Positions 1 to 13,339 are shown, counted from the first letter of the stretch. The stretch: DNA of 64,000 bases from Eudorina sp. 2006-703-Eu-15 (GCA_003117195.1 BDSI01000065.1:540723-604722); one strand, 5' to 3'. The notes: generated from the letters alone by a model not told the origin. Numbers and translations: made by a program.

Positions 1-3000
1 TCAGGTACGGCAGCACCTGGGGACCTCGCCACGGCGGCAACGGCGGCGGCAATAACTTCACGTTGGAGCTGCAGCCCGGGGAGCACATCGTGTCAGCCGT
101 GGTGCGGTACGGCTTGTACGTCGACGGCATCACCGTACGAACAAGCAATGGTCGTGTGCAGGTGAGACGAGTGACCGAGCGACCGCGGGTGCGCGCACAC
201 ACACCCAACTCTTACCTAGAATCAACAACGCTCTTCCGACACCGCAGCCTTCTTCTCATTGTAGGGGTCGGGCAATGGGTATATTATTTACGCATTACGC
301 AAACTATTGTGCGCCACTCGGCCCCTCGCATGTTACGCACTCCTGTTCTGCCTGCTTAAATAACACACCTAACTCTTACCTAGAGAAACACATTACTCCT
401 ACCTGTCACACCTCGCGTTTAAGCAGCAATTTTATTTCTTTATTTCATTATTAACTATATTATGTGCCATGCTTGGGTATGTAGTTTACGGCAGTCTGCC
501 GGACGCGCGCGAGGCGGGGTTCTAGGCAGTTTGAGGGTCAAGGGGTTTACTAATTAGGGTTCGCGCTCCGTACCATAAAGCATGAATCTCTTTACCCGAG
601 AGCCGTGGTTATTTGCGAGGACCGAAATGTTCATTATGTTGGAAGTTGTTAAACACCGTATGTATTTGCGTAGCGCGCTAAGCTGTCGACGAATATATTT
701 TAAAACTTCAACTGCTTGCAAGATACCTTGCATTTTGCGGGGTCCCTTTTAATCTGATGTATTCCCTTGCAAATCATTAGAAACACGCAGTATGGTAGCC
801 TCAACAGTCCATGGAGCCTTACGAACGACGTGACGGCGGCACCATTCGCTTTTGTGTCAACCTTCTGGCTGGATGGACAATATTTTGGCGGTGATAGTGT
901 CTGTATGTGCGCGTGCAGGTTCTGGGCCCCAATGGCGGCCCTTCCGGCGCTGAGGCGACTCCTTGCTCTTCATCGCCGCTGCAGCTGGTGTCCATCAGCG
1001 GTGGGTGCACCGACACGAGCGAGCTACATACCTACCTAAGAGGATGGAGTTACGTGATTGGTGGGAGCAGTTCTTGCTTATTTAGCTTGTATATTGCGTG
1101 TAGCACACACGCGCCCAGATCTATATGCGGATGGAGCACAGCCAGCCGCCGTGCCTATCGTGACAGGCATGTGATGAGATCATCATGGATAGGGTAGTTG
1201 CGCGTCGGTTACTCGGGGAACGACTGGCCGTACATACACATGTCGTACGTATGTCGTACAGCCGAGCGATTGCCAAGCGAGGCCAGGCCGGCCCCAGCCC
1301 CGCCCGGAAGAATCACGCACATTGCTTGCAAAGGGCGGGGACTGACGGACTCGCGGATACAGACATGTTCTAACTCGCTGTGCTCAGCTATCTGTTGCCT
1401 GATGACGAGGAGCTAGCGCCCTGATGAATGTTGACGGTCAACAGGGCGGGCGCGGCACATTATTCCTCTATCTATGCAATATCTGTGCTGCGGATCTACT
1501 TATCTGCCATCTCTGGGTACATGCAGGCATTGCCGCTGCCTACCTCGAGGCGATCAAGCTGACATGGGCCCCCAAGCCGCCGTCATCGCCACGGCCGGCG
1601 CCACGACGACAGCCGCCGCCACGACAGCCGCCACAACGGCAGCCGCCAGGACGACGCCCGCCACCTCGACGGCCGCCACCACGCCAGCCACCACCTCAGG
1701 CGGTTGCACCTCCTGTAGTGGTGACTGGGCCGTTCGGCGGTGGGGGCGGCGTCTCGTTTTCAGATGTCCAGCCCCTTACCTCAGGGGGAATCCCGCTGAA
1801 TGGCGCCCCGCGGCTCACCGGCATCAGGGTGCGATCCGGCAGCTGGATTGACGCCATCCAGGTACGTACCCTCGTGATGAATTAAATAAACAATTGAGAC
1901 CTAAAAATATCTATGGGCACCTACCCCTGGCCCCTTATCCCACACTAGGGTTTGCCCATCGTTTGATATATTATAATAATAATATATATTACAAAGAACT
2001 ATTTATTTATTCATATAAATATTATATATTATTTATATATTATTTCAATAAAATTCTGATTCTGATTATTATCATCTTTGCTGGCCAACCAAAATAAAAA
2101 TAGTACATAATTTACATGCATAGGTACGCACCTCATCGCTCGCAGATTGCCTTTGGGAACACCTGGGGGCCTGCTCGAGGAGGCACCGGCGGCGGCGGCC
2201 CCACAGAAGTGGTCCTCACTGCGGAGGAGGTGGTGGTGGGAGCCGCGGTCGTCTCGGGCGGGTACGTAGGTGTGTGTATGCGAGGGTTTAGGATGATGTT
2301 TACGTATGTGGCTGTATTTACGCCTTGCGCGATGATCGCTCAGCAACAGGCATACATTTATACGTGTTGACCTAGTTGAGCCCACACAGTAACGGCCCCT
2401 TCATACATCACGCACGTGGTCGGATACATGCATTACCGACGGCGGGTAACCGGCGGCGTGCGGCTTCATCACCATCATTTTACGGCGACGCACAATAAAA
2501 ATGAGACCTGAGTAACAACCTAGCTAGCCGCGGGCTACGTGAACAAGGTAGTATCGCGCTTGTTACATGCGTGTGCGTGCGTGCGTGTGCGCACATACCC
2601 GTATATATGTACGCAGTTACGTCGACAGTTTTCAGCTGTGGACCAGCGCTGGGCGCGTCCTGACCCTGGGCCCCTACAACGCCGCCGCCGCGCAGTGGGC
2701 CGCCCCCTGCCCGGCGGGGGCGTACGAGCTCGTGGGCGTGCGAGGCATGGCCGGCACCTACCTGCAGCAGGTATTGCTTTGGTTACCATATATAACAACC
2801 ATACATACATATAGATAGATGTTTGTAGGTATAAATATAAATATATATAGCTAGTGCGGCATGCAGCATGTACTTGTATGGTACAGCGGGTACAGCGCGC
2901 TCGTGCGTTCATAAGAAATTTCCGTCCTCTACTTCGACAACATATTATAATGTGTGGGTATGGGCAAGACCTTACTTCGCGCGGGCTTAAAGCAAGGAAC

Positions 3001-6000
3001 GCGTTCGGCGCGGGGACGGAGGGGCGCGGACGGGCGGCGGTGCGGCGGCTCGGTGGGCCGATGGATAATATCCGGGGGCGGGACGCAATCATTATCGATA
3101 CCTCTCTCGATGAACGCACGCACGCACCAAAACAACCCCCGATCACATTACCGTATACATACATGATGCGCAACTGCTCTACGCGCGTGCGCGCACACAC
3201 ACGGCGGGTTGCAATTCTAAACACACGATATGTGTACATATATAATCGATTGATGTACTGCACACCGTGGCGCAGGTCGAGCTGGTGTGGCGGTTGCGCG
3301 GCGCCAGTGGCGCAGCGGCGGTGGCGTTGGCGACGGAGCAGGCGCAGAGCGCCGGCTGGAGGTGCGAGTACGGCCTGAATAGCGTGGTGCGGAACACCAC
3401 CAGCAGTGGTGGTGGTGGTGGTGCAAAGGCTGGACACGTGCCGCAGTGCCTGACCCTGGCGGGGCAGGAGGCGTGCGTGCAGGTGCGTGCGTCGTTTGTT
3501 TGTTTGTCAGCCTTAGAAGAGTCGTAGGCAGTACAGTAGATAGATATGGGCGGGTGGCGGGAGGTCCCTAACGAAACCACAAGCAAGAAGTTGGGCCAAA
3601 ACGACCCTGGCGCGCTGCTGAAGCTACCGCGAATGGATTCAGGTTCCAGGGATGCTGCGGTGATAACGTCCGGCCGGTGCTGAGGTTCTTTGGGCTAGCT
3701 ATATGCCGTACGTATGCGCTGCCCGCCGCTACCGCCGGTGGCATTGCTTGCTTGCTTGTCCGCACCTTTCTGGTATCGATTTTGTTGTTGCTTGCATAAA
3801 AATATATACAAAAAAATCCAACAGGGGAGCTGCTCCTCCGGACTGCTTCGTTGCGCTTGGGACATGGCGGCCGCCAGCAGCACCCTCCAGCAGCAGCTGT
3901 CGGCCCCGTCAGGGCTGTGGGGTTCCAGGAGCTGCGCGCCGCCCACTTCATCCGGATCGGACTGGCAGGACCCAACGCAATGGTGCCCTCGCGCTTCGGG
4001 ACTGCTGGGTGAGGTGGTTGCATTGCGCGGGTGGTGAGGTGGTTGATTACGGGGTTGGCTACGTACACAAGTGCACGCGAGTAGGCGTGCACATACCACA
4101 CACTGATCGATCGACAGGCGAGCGTCAGCGTGGCCCCACACAGCGTGCCCCCACACAGCGTGCCCCCACACAGCGTGCCCCCACACAGCGTGCCCCCACA
4201 CAGCGTGCCCCCACACAGCGTGCTCCCGCACAGCGTGCCCCCACACAGCGTGCCCCCACACAGCGAGCGTGTGCCTCTACGCAGCGTGCCATTCATTCTG
4301 GGTGCATGTGTGCCAATCATCCATCCATCGTCTTGAGTAGTGAATAATGTGGTAACCCCATAACCCTGAACGAACCCTCCATCACTTGCCCCTGCGCGGT
4401 CCCCGGGCCCCGCAGGCCAGTCGCCCCCAGCCCCGGCAACGCCCATCCGGATCGCCGTCTTGGACCTCAACATCTGTGACACCGGCTCAGCCATGATGTC
4501 CTCAGACATCGAAAAGTCCCTGTACGACGACCCGTACGGCCTTCAGCAGTACTGGGGAACCATCAGCCGTGGCCGCGCCTACTTCGACCGCAGCACATCC
4601 ATCATACGGCAGGTAGGTCAGCGAGGCTTAATACGCGCGTGCCTCATGAGGCAGCTGCGGGGTGATTTGTTTATGATAAACATATACATGCGTATGTGTG
4701 TGATGCGTACCCAGCAACCGTACCGCACACTCGCTAACCTGCAGCTTCTTGGAAGGCTACTACTTCCGTGCGCTGTAGCACGCTCAAGAACCGCTAGTCG
4801 CTACTGCTACAAGTCGCAACCACGGTACATACTCTCTTGCTTGCTTAACCGGCCCGTTCAGGTGCAACTCCCATGCACGAGGTTCAATCGCTCGGTCTGC
4901 GACTTCGACTCCTGGGTGAACTACGTGGACGCAAATGCGGCAGCTCTGGGTGTGCCTGAGGTGCGTGAGTACACTGTACCTCGTAGTACGCTGTACGAAT
5001 ACGGACGTTCGTGCAGCGTGCCGCCATATATATATGGCGGCCCGACTACGGGGGGGCAGATAAAAGCATAAAACCCCCGGAACGAAGCGCACTGGATGGG
5101 CCCCCAAGTGCCCGGCGCAACGTCCGATGCATGCGTGTGTGGGGCGCGCGGCTACCGACCACACAGCGCACCCAGCCTGTGGTACGTAGATAGGTAGGTG
5201 CACCTATCGATATGTGGTGTGTGGGTGCGCATCTGTGTGGTAGCTGAGCGCGTGTGAGTTGCAAAGGCCTGGTTCTCAAGTTGCTTGCTGTCTGAAAATG
5301 TGAGGACGTCTGGCGGGTTTGGGGGCGGGACTGTACGACGATTACCGTACCACCGTGCGTGCAGCGCCACCTACTGCTGAGGCTGAGGCTGCTGCGTGAG
5401 CTAGACCTGTAAATCATCTCTCCCGCCCGCTGCCTCACGCAGCTTCCTAATTACCCGCTCCATCGCCTGTGGTTGGTACCGGCCGCCACCGCCTGTCAAG
5501 ATATCGGCTTCTCAGCGGGTAACAACGTGTATGTGCGGGGCGACGTTGGCAGCGGACCCAACGACTACCTCAACGTTTTCAAGCACGAGCTGGTGCGTGG
5601 ATGTGTGGCGCTGGGTGGGGGTTTACTTGCATGTTGCTCGATCTGCCATCATTCGTACGGCGCTCAGTGCCTTCGTATCCCAGCAGGCGCGCGGCGGCAC
5701 TAGCGGCGGCATCCCATCCACCCATCCATCCATCATCCATCCATCCATCCACCCTTCCATAATAACTTCAACACCCCCGGGATCTCTCCATCCGTCCCTC
5801 CAGGGTCACAGTCTGGGTCTGAGCCACTCTGGCCGCGGCGACAACGCCTACGGAGAGAGTAGCGACCCGATGGGCTACTGCCAGCGGTGCTCCTACAACG
5901 CGCCGCACCTGCTGCAGCTGGGCTGGGCCCGCCCCTTGACCACCCTGACCGCCCTGCACCTGCGCGCCGCCGGGGTGGCATCGCCGCCAGTGCTGCTGCC

Positions 6001-6388
6001 ACCGCTGGCAGCAGCAGGCTCCACCAAATCGGCCGCTGTGCTGGTCGTGATCCCTGACTGGCTTCAAACTGATAATAATATTAATAATACGACGGCGATA
6101 GAGCCCGTCGCACTCGACTTCGTCGTGACCGTCAGCTTCCGCTCCCCGGTGGGGCAGGACGCGGGGCTGCCCGCGGAGTACGCGGATGCCGTACACGTCC
6201 ACACCGCGCCGGCGGTCGCGGGCGGGGTTGACACCCGGCTGGAGGCGCTGCTGCGGGCGGGGCAGAGCGCGACGGTGGCGGCGGCGAAGCTGGTGGTGCA
6301 GGTGGATGCGGTCAGTCCTTCGTCATCAGGGGCGAGCGTGCGGGTGTGCAGGTTCGCGTCCTCGGCGAGCGAGTGCGGTGCATCATGA
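1..6388 (+). CDS. Jacalin-lectin / peptidase M11 (gametolysin-like) metalloprotease, 5'-partial
   Basis: Secreted zinc metalloprotease of the gametolysin family, which in volvocine algae degrades cell-wall or matrix glycoproteins, here carrying two N-terminal jacalin-like sugar-binding domains. Exons by splice sites and phase: <1-161, 919-1000, 1527-1861, 2146-2261, 2629-2770, 3276-3482, 3825-4008, 4416-4612, 4862-4960, 5443-5592, 5804-6388; they join into 751 codons plus TGA with every phase matching. The first jacalin domain shows GYR-type core residues YVDGITVRTSNGR; a Pro/Arg/Gln-rich linker lies at 1570-1700; the second contains GNTWGPARGGTGG. The protease begins near IAVLDLNICDTG. The zinc site HELGHSLGLSH is split exactly by the intron 5593-5803, and DPMGYC supplies the Met-turn region. 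The start and any signal peptide lie left of the window. The junction between exons 4 and 5 has an alternative (2265 to 2636) that also keeps frame. Confidence 0.85.
4126..4268 (+). repeat. 15-bp minisatellite inside an M11 gene intron
   Basis: About nine tandem copies of cagcgtgcccccaca, with one or two substitutions, lie within the intron 4009-4415. The array stays open in several frames because its unit is a multiple of three, which gives spurious repetitive reading frames. Confidence 0.9.
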
Positions 6389-6680
6389 TGATGATGATGA
6401 CGATGATGAGCTTAGCCAGCAAGCTAGGGTGTGGGAGCGCCCACGCACGCACCTACGTAGCTAGCTTAGGTCCCGGGCCTATCTGCATTTGTTTAATGAC
6501 GATGTTACAGTGGACGACCCGCGCGGGTCGGCGGTGACAGCCATGATGCTACATGACCTACATGCTCGATGCGCCGGTTCCGATGTCTGGATGTATAGAT
6601 GGGATGGGAGGGGGCGAGGGTGCCGAGCTTGCGGGGTTTGCAGCGGCCGTGGATCACCAACCAATAGTAGTTATGGTGCG

Positions 6681-6685
6681 TGTAA
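6681..6685 (+). other. Candidate polyadenylation signal TGTAA for the M11 protease gene
   Basis: TGTAA is the usual polyadenylation signal in volvocine algae. This copy lies about 290 bases after the stop codon at 6386-6388 and is the first good candidate. Position is inferred only from the motif. Confidence 0.35.
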
Positions 6686-6991
6686 CGTGTAGTGCGAGGG
6701 GGTAACGGTAGGTGCGTGCGGTTTCGATGTGTGTTGTCTGCCTTGATTGGCATGGGGTGTTAGGGGGGCAGCAGCGTGATGGGTCCCGCCGCAGGATGGC
6801 TGGGATGGGGCCGAGCTGACCCCGCCGCCGCCGCCGCCGACCCCGCCGCAAGCCTGACACACACACACATGCATGTATATACACATGCATGTATATACAC
6901 ATGTGTCTATTTACGCAAGTACGTTTTTAGATCATCTCACGGAGTTGTGGGTTTTCACCCAGGCATGCATGACGAGCACGCGCACCGCTGT

Positions 6992-7435
6992 GGACCCTCG
7001 GGGACAGTTGGGGACCCTCGGGGACAGTTGGGGACCCTCGGGGACAGTTGGGGACCCTCGGGACAGTTGGGGACCCTCGGGGACAGTTGGGGACCCTCGG
7101 GGACAGTTGGGGACCCTCGGGGACAGTTGGGGACCCTCGGGGACAGTTGGGGACCCTCGGGGACAGTTGGGGACCCTCGGGGACAGTTGGGGACCCTCGG
7201 GGACAGTTGGGGACCCTCGGGGACAGTTGGGGACCCTCGAGGACAGTTGGGGACCCTCGGGGACAGTTGGGGACCCTCGGGACAGTTGGGGACCCTCGGG
7301 ACAGTTGGGGACCCTCGGGGACAGTTGGGGACCCTCGGGACAGTTGGGGACCCTCGGGACAGTTGGGGACCCTCGGGGACAGTTGGGGACCCTCGGGGAC
7401 AGTTGGGGACCCTCGGGGACAGTTGGGGACCCGTC
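6992..7435 (+). repeat. 20-bp G-rich minisatellite
   Basis: About 22 tandem copies of a 20-bp unit, gggaccctcggggacagttg, with several 19-bp variants lacking one g in the gggg run. Copies are otherwise almost identical, which suggests recent expansion. The regularly spaced G runs could support quadruplex structure. Confidence 0.95.
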
Positions 7436-8380
7436 CATGAGGCAGGCTCGTTGCTTCGGCGTTACTGTCTCGCTCGGCGGCGGCGTCCGTGTACGCTGCC
7501 TGCGTAAACGTACGGTATATACAGTCTAACAATATCATATCACCAAGCTGGCTAGCCATATAGCCTGTGTAGCCAGCCATACCTACAGTGCCGTGCACGT
7601 GCATGTACTCACCACGCACGCGCAAGTGCACACCGTACACCGTACGCAAGCACGGTAGACATGGCTGTAATGTATGACGCACCCGCCCCGTCTTGTCAAA
7701 TTCCATTGACCTCGCACACACGCGTGCAAGTGAAGCCGCCCAGCCGTACACCGTACACAGGGCTACGGGAAGCATCAATCATAGGCGCAGTACGTAGTGC
7801 GCGCTGCAGCCGCTATCTACACATCGCTTCTGTTGGCCCCCCACTGCGCCATCCACATCCACATCGCTTCCCCACACGGTGCCGCTAACCAGTCCGGTCC
7901 CCGCCTCCTCGTCACGTAATACGGCATGCAGCAGCCGGCAGCCTGCCCCTCAGGAATTTGAATTTTGGCGGAATTTACCGTGTCTGTCGCCCCACTCGCC
8001 CGCGTGCGGCTGTCCATTCAGCGGTCCCTGTCCAGCTGTACACACTTCAGGCTGCTGCCTGCCTGCCTGCCGACGTGCGGGTCGTCCTCGTCGCCAGCCA
8101 CTCGTTCCGCCACTGCCCACCCCCACCCGCTCGCTCGGTCTCGCGCGTCCCTCTGTCAATAAAGACAGCGAAACCGCAAAATTGGGCAACAACCCGCGCG
8201 TCCCTCTTCCTCCCTACCTACAGCTCACCCTGCTGCCCGCCCTCGTTCCTCTGCTAACCCTGTGCGCAATAAGGGGGGGCGGTCTCCAATCGGTACGTGT
8301 CCTTCCTGCTTGATCGATACCTTCCATCCGTCCCCTGCTGCTGCACGGCGTTCAGCGACCAGCGCGTGTGCGCGGGGCAA

Positions 8381-11300
8381 TCACTTGGGCGGCGTGAAGA
8401 TGGGAAGCGCCACATTGTTGCGGTAGTCGGGGGGCGTGTCGGGCGCCCGGCCGCGCCACAGCAGCAGCTCGCGCTCCTCCTGCGGGGCGGGAGGGGGGGC
8501 CGGCGGGGGCAGTGTGTACTGTGTAGTTATCACGGGGTTTTGAACGGCGGCGGGTTTGGTGCATGCCGTAGTGGTGCGGCAAGCGCAGGCTAGGGCACAC
8601 TCGCGCTGCGAGAGAGCAAGCTTAAGAAGGGGTAGGTTACTGGGACTCTGGGAGGGCATGGGCGGCTGAGGTGGAAGCTGCCGGTGCGCACACCTGTGGG
8701 AGGTGGGAAGGCGGAGCGCGCAGCGGAGGCTGCGCTGGTCGGAGGCACCCCCCGGGTGGCGCATCCCGACCGATGGGTCGACCGATGGGGCGGCCCCATG
8801 CAACCCATCCTTCTTCTTCCTCCGCCCATGGATGCGTTCACAGCGGAGTCCTCCATGCAGCTGCTGAACATGTGCTTGTAAGCCACCACGCGCGCACAGC
8901 GCTTATGTTTCCGCACCCACAGGCATTGCAGCAGTAATAATCAGGACTCGGATCCCCCCGCGCCCCGGGTTGACCCCCATGATGACAGGTGTTTCCCCGC
9001 TATCTCCATCCCCTGTCCCTCCCCTCCCTCTCATCCCCTCCCCTCCCTCCCACCCCCTGCCCAACCAACGCGCACCAGGCTCAGCAGCATCTCTGCGGTG
9101 CGGCGGGCCTCCAGGTGCTCGGAGGCGGCGGCCACCGCGTCCCGCGCGTTGTTGGCGAGCTCCGTGTCCTGCGAGGGCGTAGAGTGTTTGTTCAGCGAAG
9201 AGACCCGCCCGACTCAAACCATGCGTGTGTGTGAGGGGGAAGGCAGCGACGCGAGCAGTAAACAAGGATTACGAGGCACGATGATTCTCAGGTGTCGTCC
9301 TGGGGTACCTCACCTGTCGCCCACCGTCCACGCCCGGTGTCCCCCCCTTTCCCGTAAGGATTCCCAACCAATACACCCCGCGGCGCACAGCTCACCTGCC
9401 CGCCTCCCCTCCCGCCGCGCCCCCGGCCCCCCCCCCCCCGCCGCTCACCTTCCCTCGCATCAGCCGCACCAGCTGCACCCCCGCGAACAGCATCACATTG
9501 ACCTTGCTCTCCTTCTCCACCGCCAGGCCCATGAGCGCCGCCGCGGCGTGTTTGACGGTCTCCCGGTGCTGCAGGTTCAGCAGGTCGGCCAGCACTGGGA
9601 GGGGGGAGGGGAGGGGAGACGTGCGAGGAGGGGAGGGTTAGGGGACGAGGGTGAGGGGAGGCGGGGAGGCGGCAGCACAGGGGGCCTCAGCCGGAGGTCG
9701 GCAGCGGGGCTGTGGTATACATGTGGTGGGGTATATATCGGGTTCGGGTTGACCTCTGAAGGATGAGGGGCCGCGGGTACGCGATGGGCTTGGTCGCACA
9801 GTGACGTCCACCGCCTTCCTGGACCCCTCCTGGAGCGGCTCGGGGCCCACCCACCCACCCACCCACCCACGCACCCACGCACCGTCGGTTGCATTGCTGG
9901 ACACGGGTCTGTTTTTTCGCGGCTCAGCTTTTCTCCTTGATAACCCACGCACCCACCCACCCACGCACCCACCCACCCACCCACGCACCCACCCACGCAC
10001 CCCCCACCCACCCACGCACCCACCCACCCGCGCACCCACCCACCCTTGTGCGCCTCGGCCTCCCTCGCCGCCTTCTTGCCCTTCGGGTGGTGACAGACCT
10101 GCTCCAGGCAGGTGGCCACCAGCTGCAGCAGCTCCATCAGCCGCGCCTCGAACCTGTGGGGCGAGAGGCGGGAGAGAGGGTCGAGGTGAGCAACTGAATC
10201 TAATCTATCGAGGCGGGAAAGGGTTGCGGGGTAAAGATGGCCCCTCCTCGTTTGTCAGCGCCACGTGGTCAACCCGGGGCCGTTAGCACCCCCCCCCCCG
10301 AGCCCAGGCGCTACGCGAATCTTCCCTCCTCCTCCCCCCGACTTGACGTTTGCTCTGACAGCAGCGCAGTTTCAACATGTCTACCAATTTCCTATACCCC
10401 GCGGGTTCCGCTGTAACATCCTTAACATTAATACAACCCCCCCCCCGGTGTATTAGGACTCCAACGGGATGCACGCAGCCAAATCCGTTGGGAGGGTCTC
10501 GCCGCTAAACAGGCCTCCGTCCACAATCTGAGCCCGCGTGGTTGGCCCTCTCAAGCGCATCTCACCCTACCTCCCTGGGGGCTACTACAGCGACCCCCGG
10601 GCAGAACCCCAAGATGCGAATGTCGTACACCGGCACCCGTCTGCCGGCTCCCCGGGGCGGCGCTAACCCCCTCCCCGGCCCCCGTGTCCCCCCCACTGCC
10701 ACCCTCGCCCTGCCCTCCCGGGGGAGCGCGCGGCAGGCTTAGCCGGCTGCTGCCCACCTGAGGTCGCCGTTGAGCCCCCTCTCCGCCAGCGCCACCAAGC
10801 AGGCGGGCACCCCGGCCTCCAGTGCCGCCTCCACTCCCGAGTCAGTGCGGGTGATGCCTGCCGGAACCACACACAGGCACAGACACAGTGTATTGGTGCT
10901 TGGTTTGGGTCGGGCGGGTCTCTTACCTAAACACGTACACACACGAACAGTGGAGGAGAAAAGGGTTTTTGGTGTGCGGCGAGACGTGTGCGGCGCGCGG
11001 AGTACAAGAGCAACCGAGCAACTCGTCGGGGAGGGCTGGATGGCGGTGATACGACGGGAACGCGCCCTGAGGCAACCAGGAACAGCTGACCCAGGCCAAG
11101 TAACCAGCGGCTGATCAGCTGGGGAGGGGGGAATGAGTGAGTGCACCCTCAGCCGCTGGTCTGCGCGACAGCTAGCTCCGAGGCTCACTGCCGCCCCGCC
11201 CGACCCCGACCCAGGTCGCGTCACATTCTCCCGCTTCCTCATCCCTCGCTTGCCTCCTTCCTTCAGTTTCCAGCTTTCCTCCCCTCCCCTCCCCTCCCCT

Positions 11301-13339
11301 CCCCTCCCCTCCCCTTTCCTGTCCTTCCCGGTGCCCCGCTACGGCTCCGTTGCTTCGTCTTCCGTCTTCCCTGACCCGACGTGATTGCACGCAGTTTCCC
11401 CGCCCCGCCCCGCTCTGCCCCGCCCCGCCCCCCCGCCCACCTTCCAGCGTGGACGCCGCGTTCTCACAGGCCGCCAGCGTGAAGGCGGGATCCGCGGGCT
11501 GCTGCAGCAGCTCCACCAGCGCCGGCACCACACTGGAGCGCACCTCGTTCAGGAGCGCGTTGCCGTCGTTGGAGGCGGCGAAGGACTGCGAGCGAGCAAC
11601 CGACCGACCCGTGGGTCGCGGTCGCGCGCGGCGGGGCAGGGGGACGGATGACGCTCTCAGGTGAACCGTTGAGGCGCGAGTGCCATAGGTCATATGGGAG
11701 GGTCGGGCGGTGGAGGTGCGAGCCTGACCTGGCCTAACGTTGACATGGCACGACAGACCCAAACCCGGAACCAGACATCCGCGGCAGGCGGTCGGGCAGT
11801 GTCGAGTGCCCTCACCCGACTGCCCTCAGGTTCATCGCCAGTAGTTCACCCAACGCGTGCGGTACCGATACGGGTCGCCCTGCCTTGTTCCATCCGGTTC
11901 TACCAGCAGCCCATGGCCAATGGCTGACAACCTATCAATGATATGCTCCCAGTCAGACCTGAGTCAGTTCCGGTATGAGCACGGTACCAATGCCCAATAA
12001 AGTTCGGTACTTGTGGGACCAGGGTACGCACCACCACCACCACCAAACCACCACCACCACCAGCTCCAGAACCACCCCACAACCACCACCCACCCCTCCC
12101 CTCCCCGCCGCACCCTCAGCGCCCCCGCCGCTTGCTCCGGGGTGGTCTGCAGCGCCTCCGTGAGCACCGCCAGACCGCCCACCGCCACGATGGCCTGGCG
12201 ACCCGCCATCACCTGCGGCCTCGCGGGAGGGGGGCGCGGGTAGGGGGGCGCGGGAGGGGTGGGGGCGGGTAGGGGGCCGCGGGTAAGGAACATAGGGGGG
12301 AATTGGCGGACATTGTCATACCACGCAGATAGGGGAGGGGGTCCAGGTAACGCGGGATGGGCGGGAGCGGGAGCGGGAGCCACGGGCCCGCGGTCCGGAG
12401 CCTCTCGCCTGCCGCCTGTCACCTCTTGCCTGTGGCCCCGCCTGGCAGCTCATGATTGCTGGTGGCTGCCCGACCCCGCCGGCCGCCTTTCACTACTCAC
12501 TTGCTTGCCCTCGTGGGCTGCGGGGGACCCGTCCGACTCCGCGACGCGCCCACGCCCACGCCCATGTCCCTACCCCACGGTCCCGTGGACCCACCTGCCC
12601 TTGGCATAAGAGATGCATCTGAGGACATTGCACCCCACGCCGTGTCCCCGTACCAGGTGTAGACCCACGCACGTCGGTCCTGGTCCTGATCTGCCCGCCC
12701 CTCCCCGCACCCCTGCCCGGGTCCTGCCGCGGCCCCGCACCGACGTAGCCACGCCCTTGTACGGCCCCTTGTCTCGCCTCCTCTCCCGGCCCTGGCCCCT
12801 GCGCCTGCCCTTGCCCCTGTCCGTGCCCTTGTCCATGCCCCGCCCCTTTCCCCTGCCCCCTGACCGCACCTGCGCCAGGCTGGCCAGTGCGTTGCAGCTG
12901 AGCCGCCGCACCTCCGCATCGCGGCACTCCGCCACAAGCCGACACAGCGGTGCGGGGGCGCCCTCCGCCACCGCATTGGTCTTGTGCTCCTGCGGGGAGG
13001 GCGGTAGAGGGATCCGGCGATCGGTGATTGTTTCGCGATTTCACTGTCTTTATTGACACAAAGGGGGATCCGGAGGGCGACCGGGCGAGGGGACGGGGCG
13101 GGGAGGTGGACCCGCCGGGCTCCAGTCAGTCATCAGCACTCTAGGGGGCAACAGAGCTCTGTTGTGTTTGCTCCGGTGCTGATTCGCTCGGCGTCGCGGA
13201 CACGGCGCCGGCCTGGCCTGACCTGACCTGACCCCACCTGACCCCACCTGACCTGGGTGCTCAGGAGGCCGTTGAAGATCCGCAGCGCGTGCGCCCGCGT
13301 CTCGTCGGGCAGCTCGGGCAACGCCAGGACCGCGATCAG
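8381..13339 (-). CDS. Armadillo-repeat protein, RSPH14-like (radial spoke), 5' end not found
   Basis: Exons on the minus strand in transcript order: 13253-13339, 12870-12989, 12114-12212, 11441-11585, 10758-10857, 10044-10153, 9449-9594, 9076-9168, 8381-8479. They total 999 bases (332 residues plus stop) and all junction phases agree. The protein is a run of ARM-type helices, for example VVPALVELLQQPADPAF and TVKHAAAALMGLAVEK. The order of helices, a GKK motif after a Cys-His-His segment, and the VKHAAAALMGLAV helix followed by a C-terminal repeat resemble vertebrate RSPH14, about 350 residues long, so an axonemal radial-spoke role is plausible; this is recognition from memory, not a search. 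The first visible exon starts in phase 0 without ATG, so about 20-40 N-terminal residues are missing. An extra exon near 8815-8880 is possible. Confidence 0.7.
9846..10043 (-). repeat. Low-complexity CCCACCCA/CGCA repeats in armadillo-gene intron
   Basis: The intron 9595-10043 carries two degenerate arrays of a 4-bp ccca unit interspersed with cgca, at about 9846-9885 and 9945-10043. Long Pro/Thr/His reading frames here are artefacts of the simple sequence. Confidence 0.85.

Larger units (their letters stand above)
6389..8380. other. Intergenic region between convergent genes
   Basis: It separates the plus-strand M11 gene from the minus-strand armadillo gene and should hold both 3' UTRs. It contains the 20-bp minisatellite annotated separately, a short GT/AC-rich stretch near 6860-6905, and no reading frame with conserved features. 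Confidence 0.6.

Noticed and set aside
8815..8880. Possible extra armadillo-gene exon (SCMEDSAVNASMGG)
   Set aside because: The joined product without it is already phase-consistent, and the acceptor options are weak; it remains possible in an alternative transcript.
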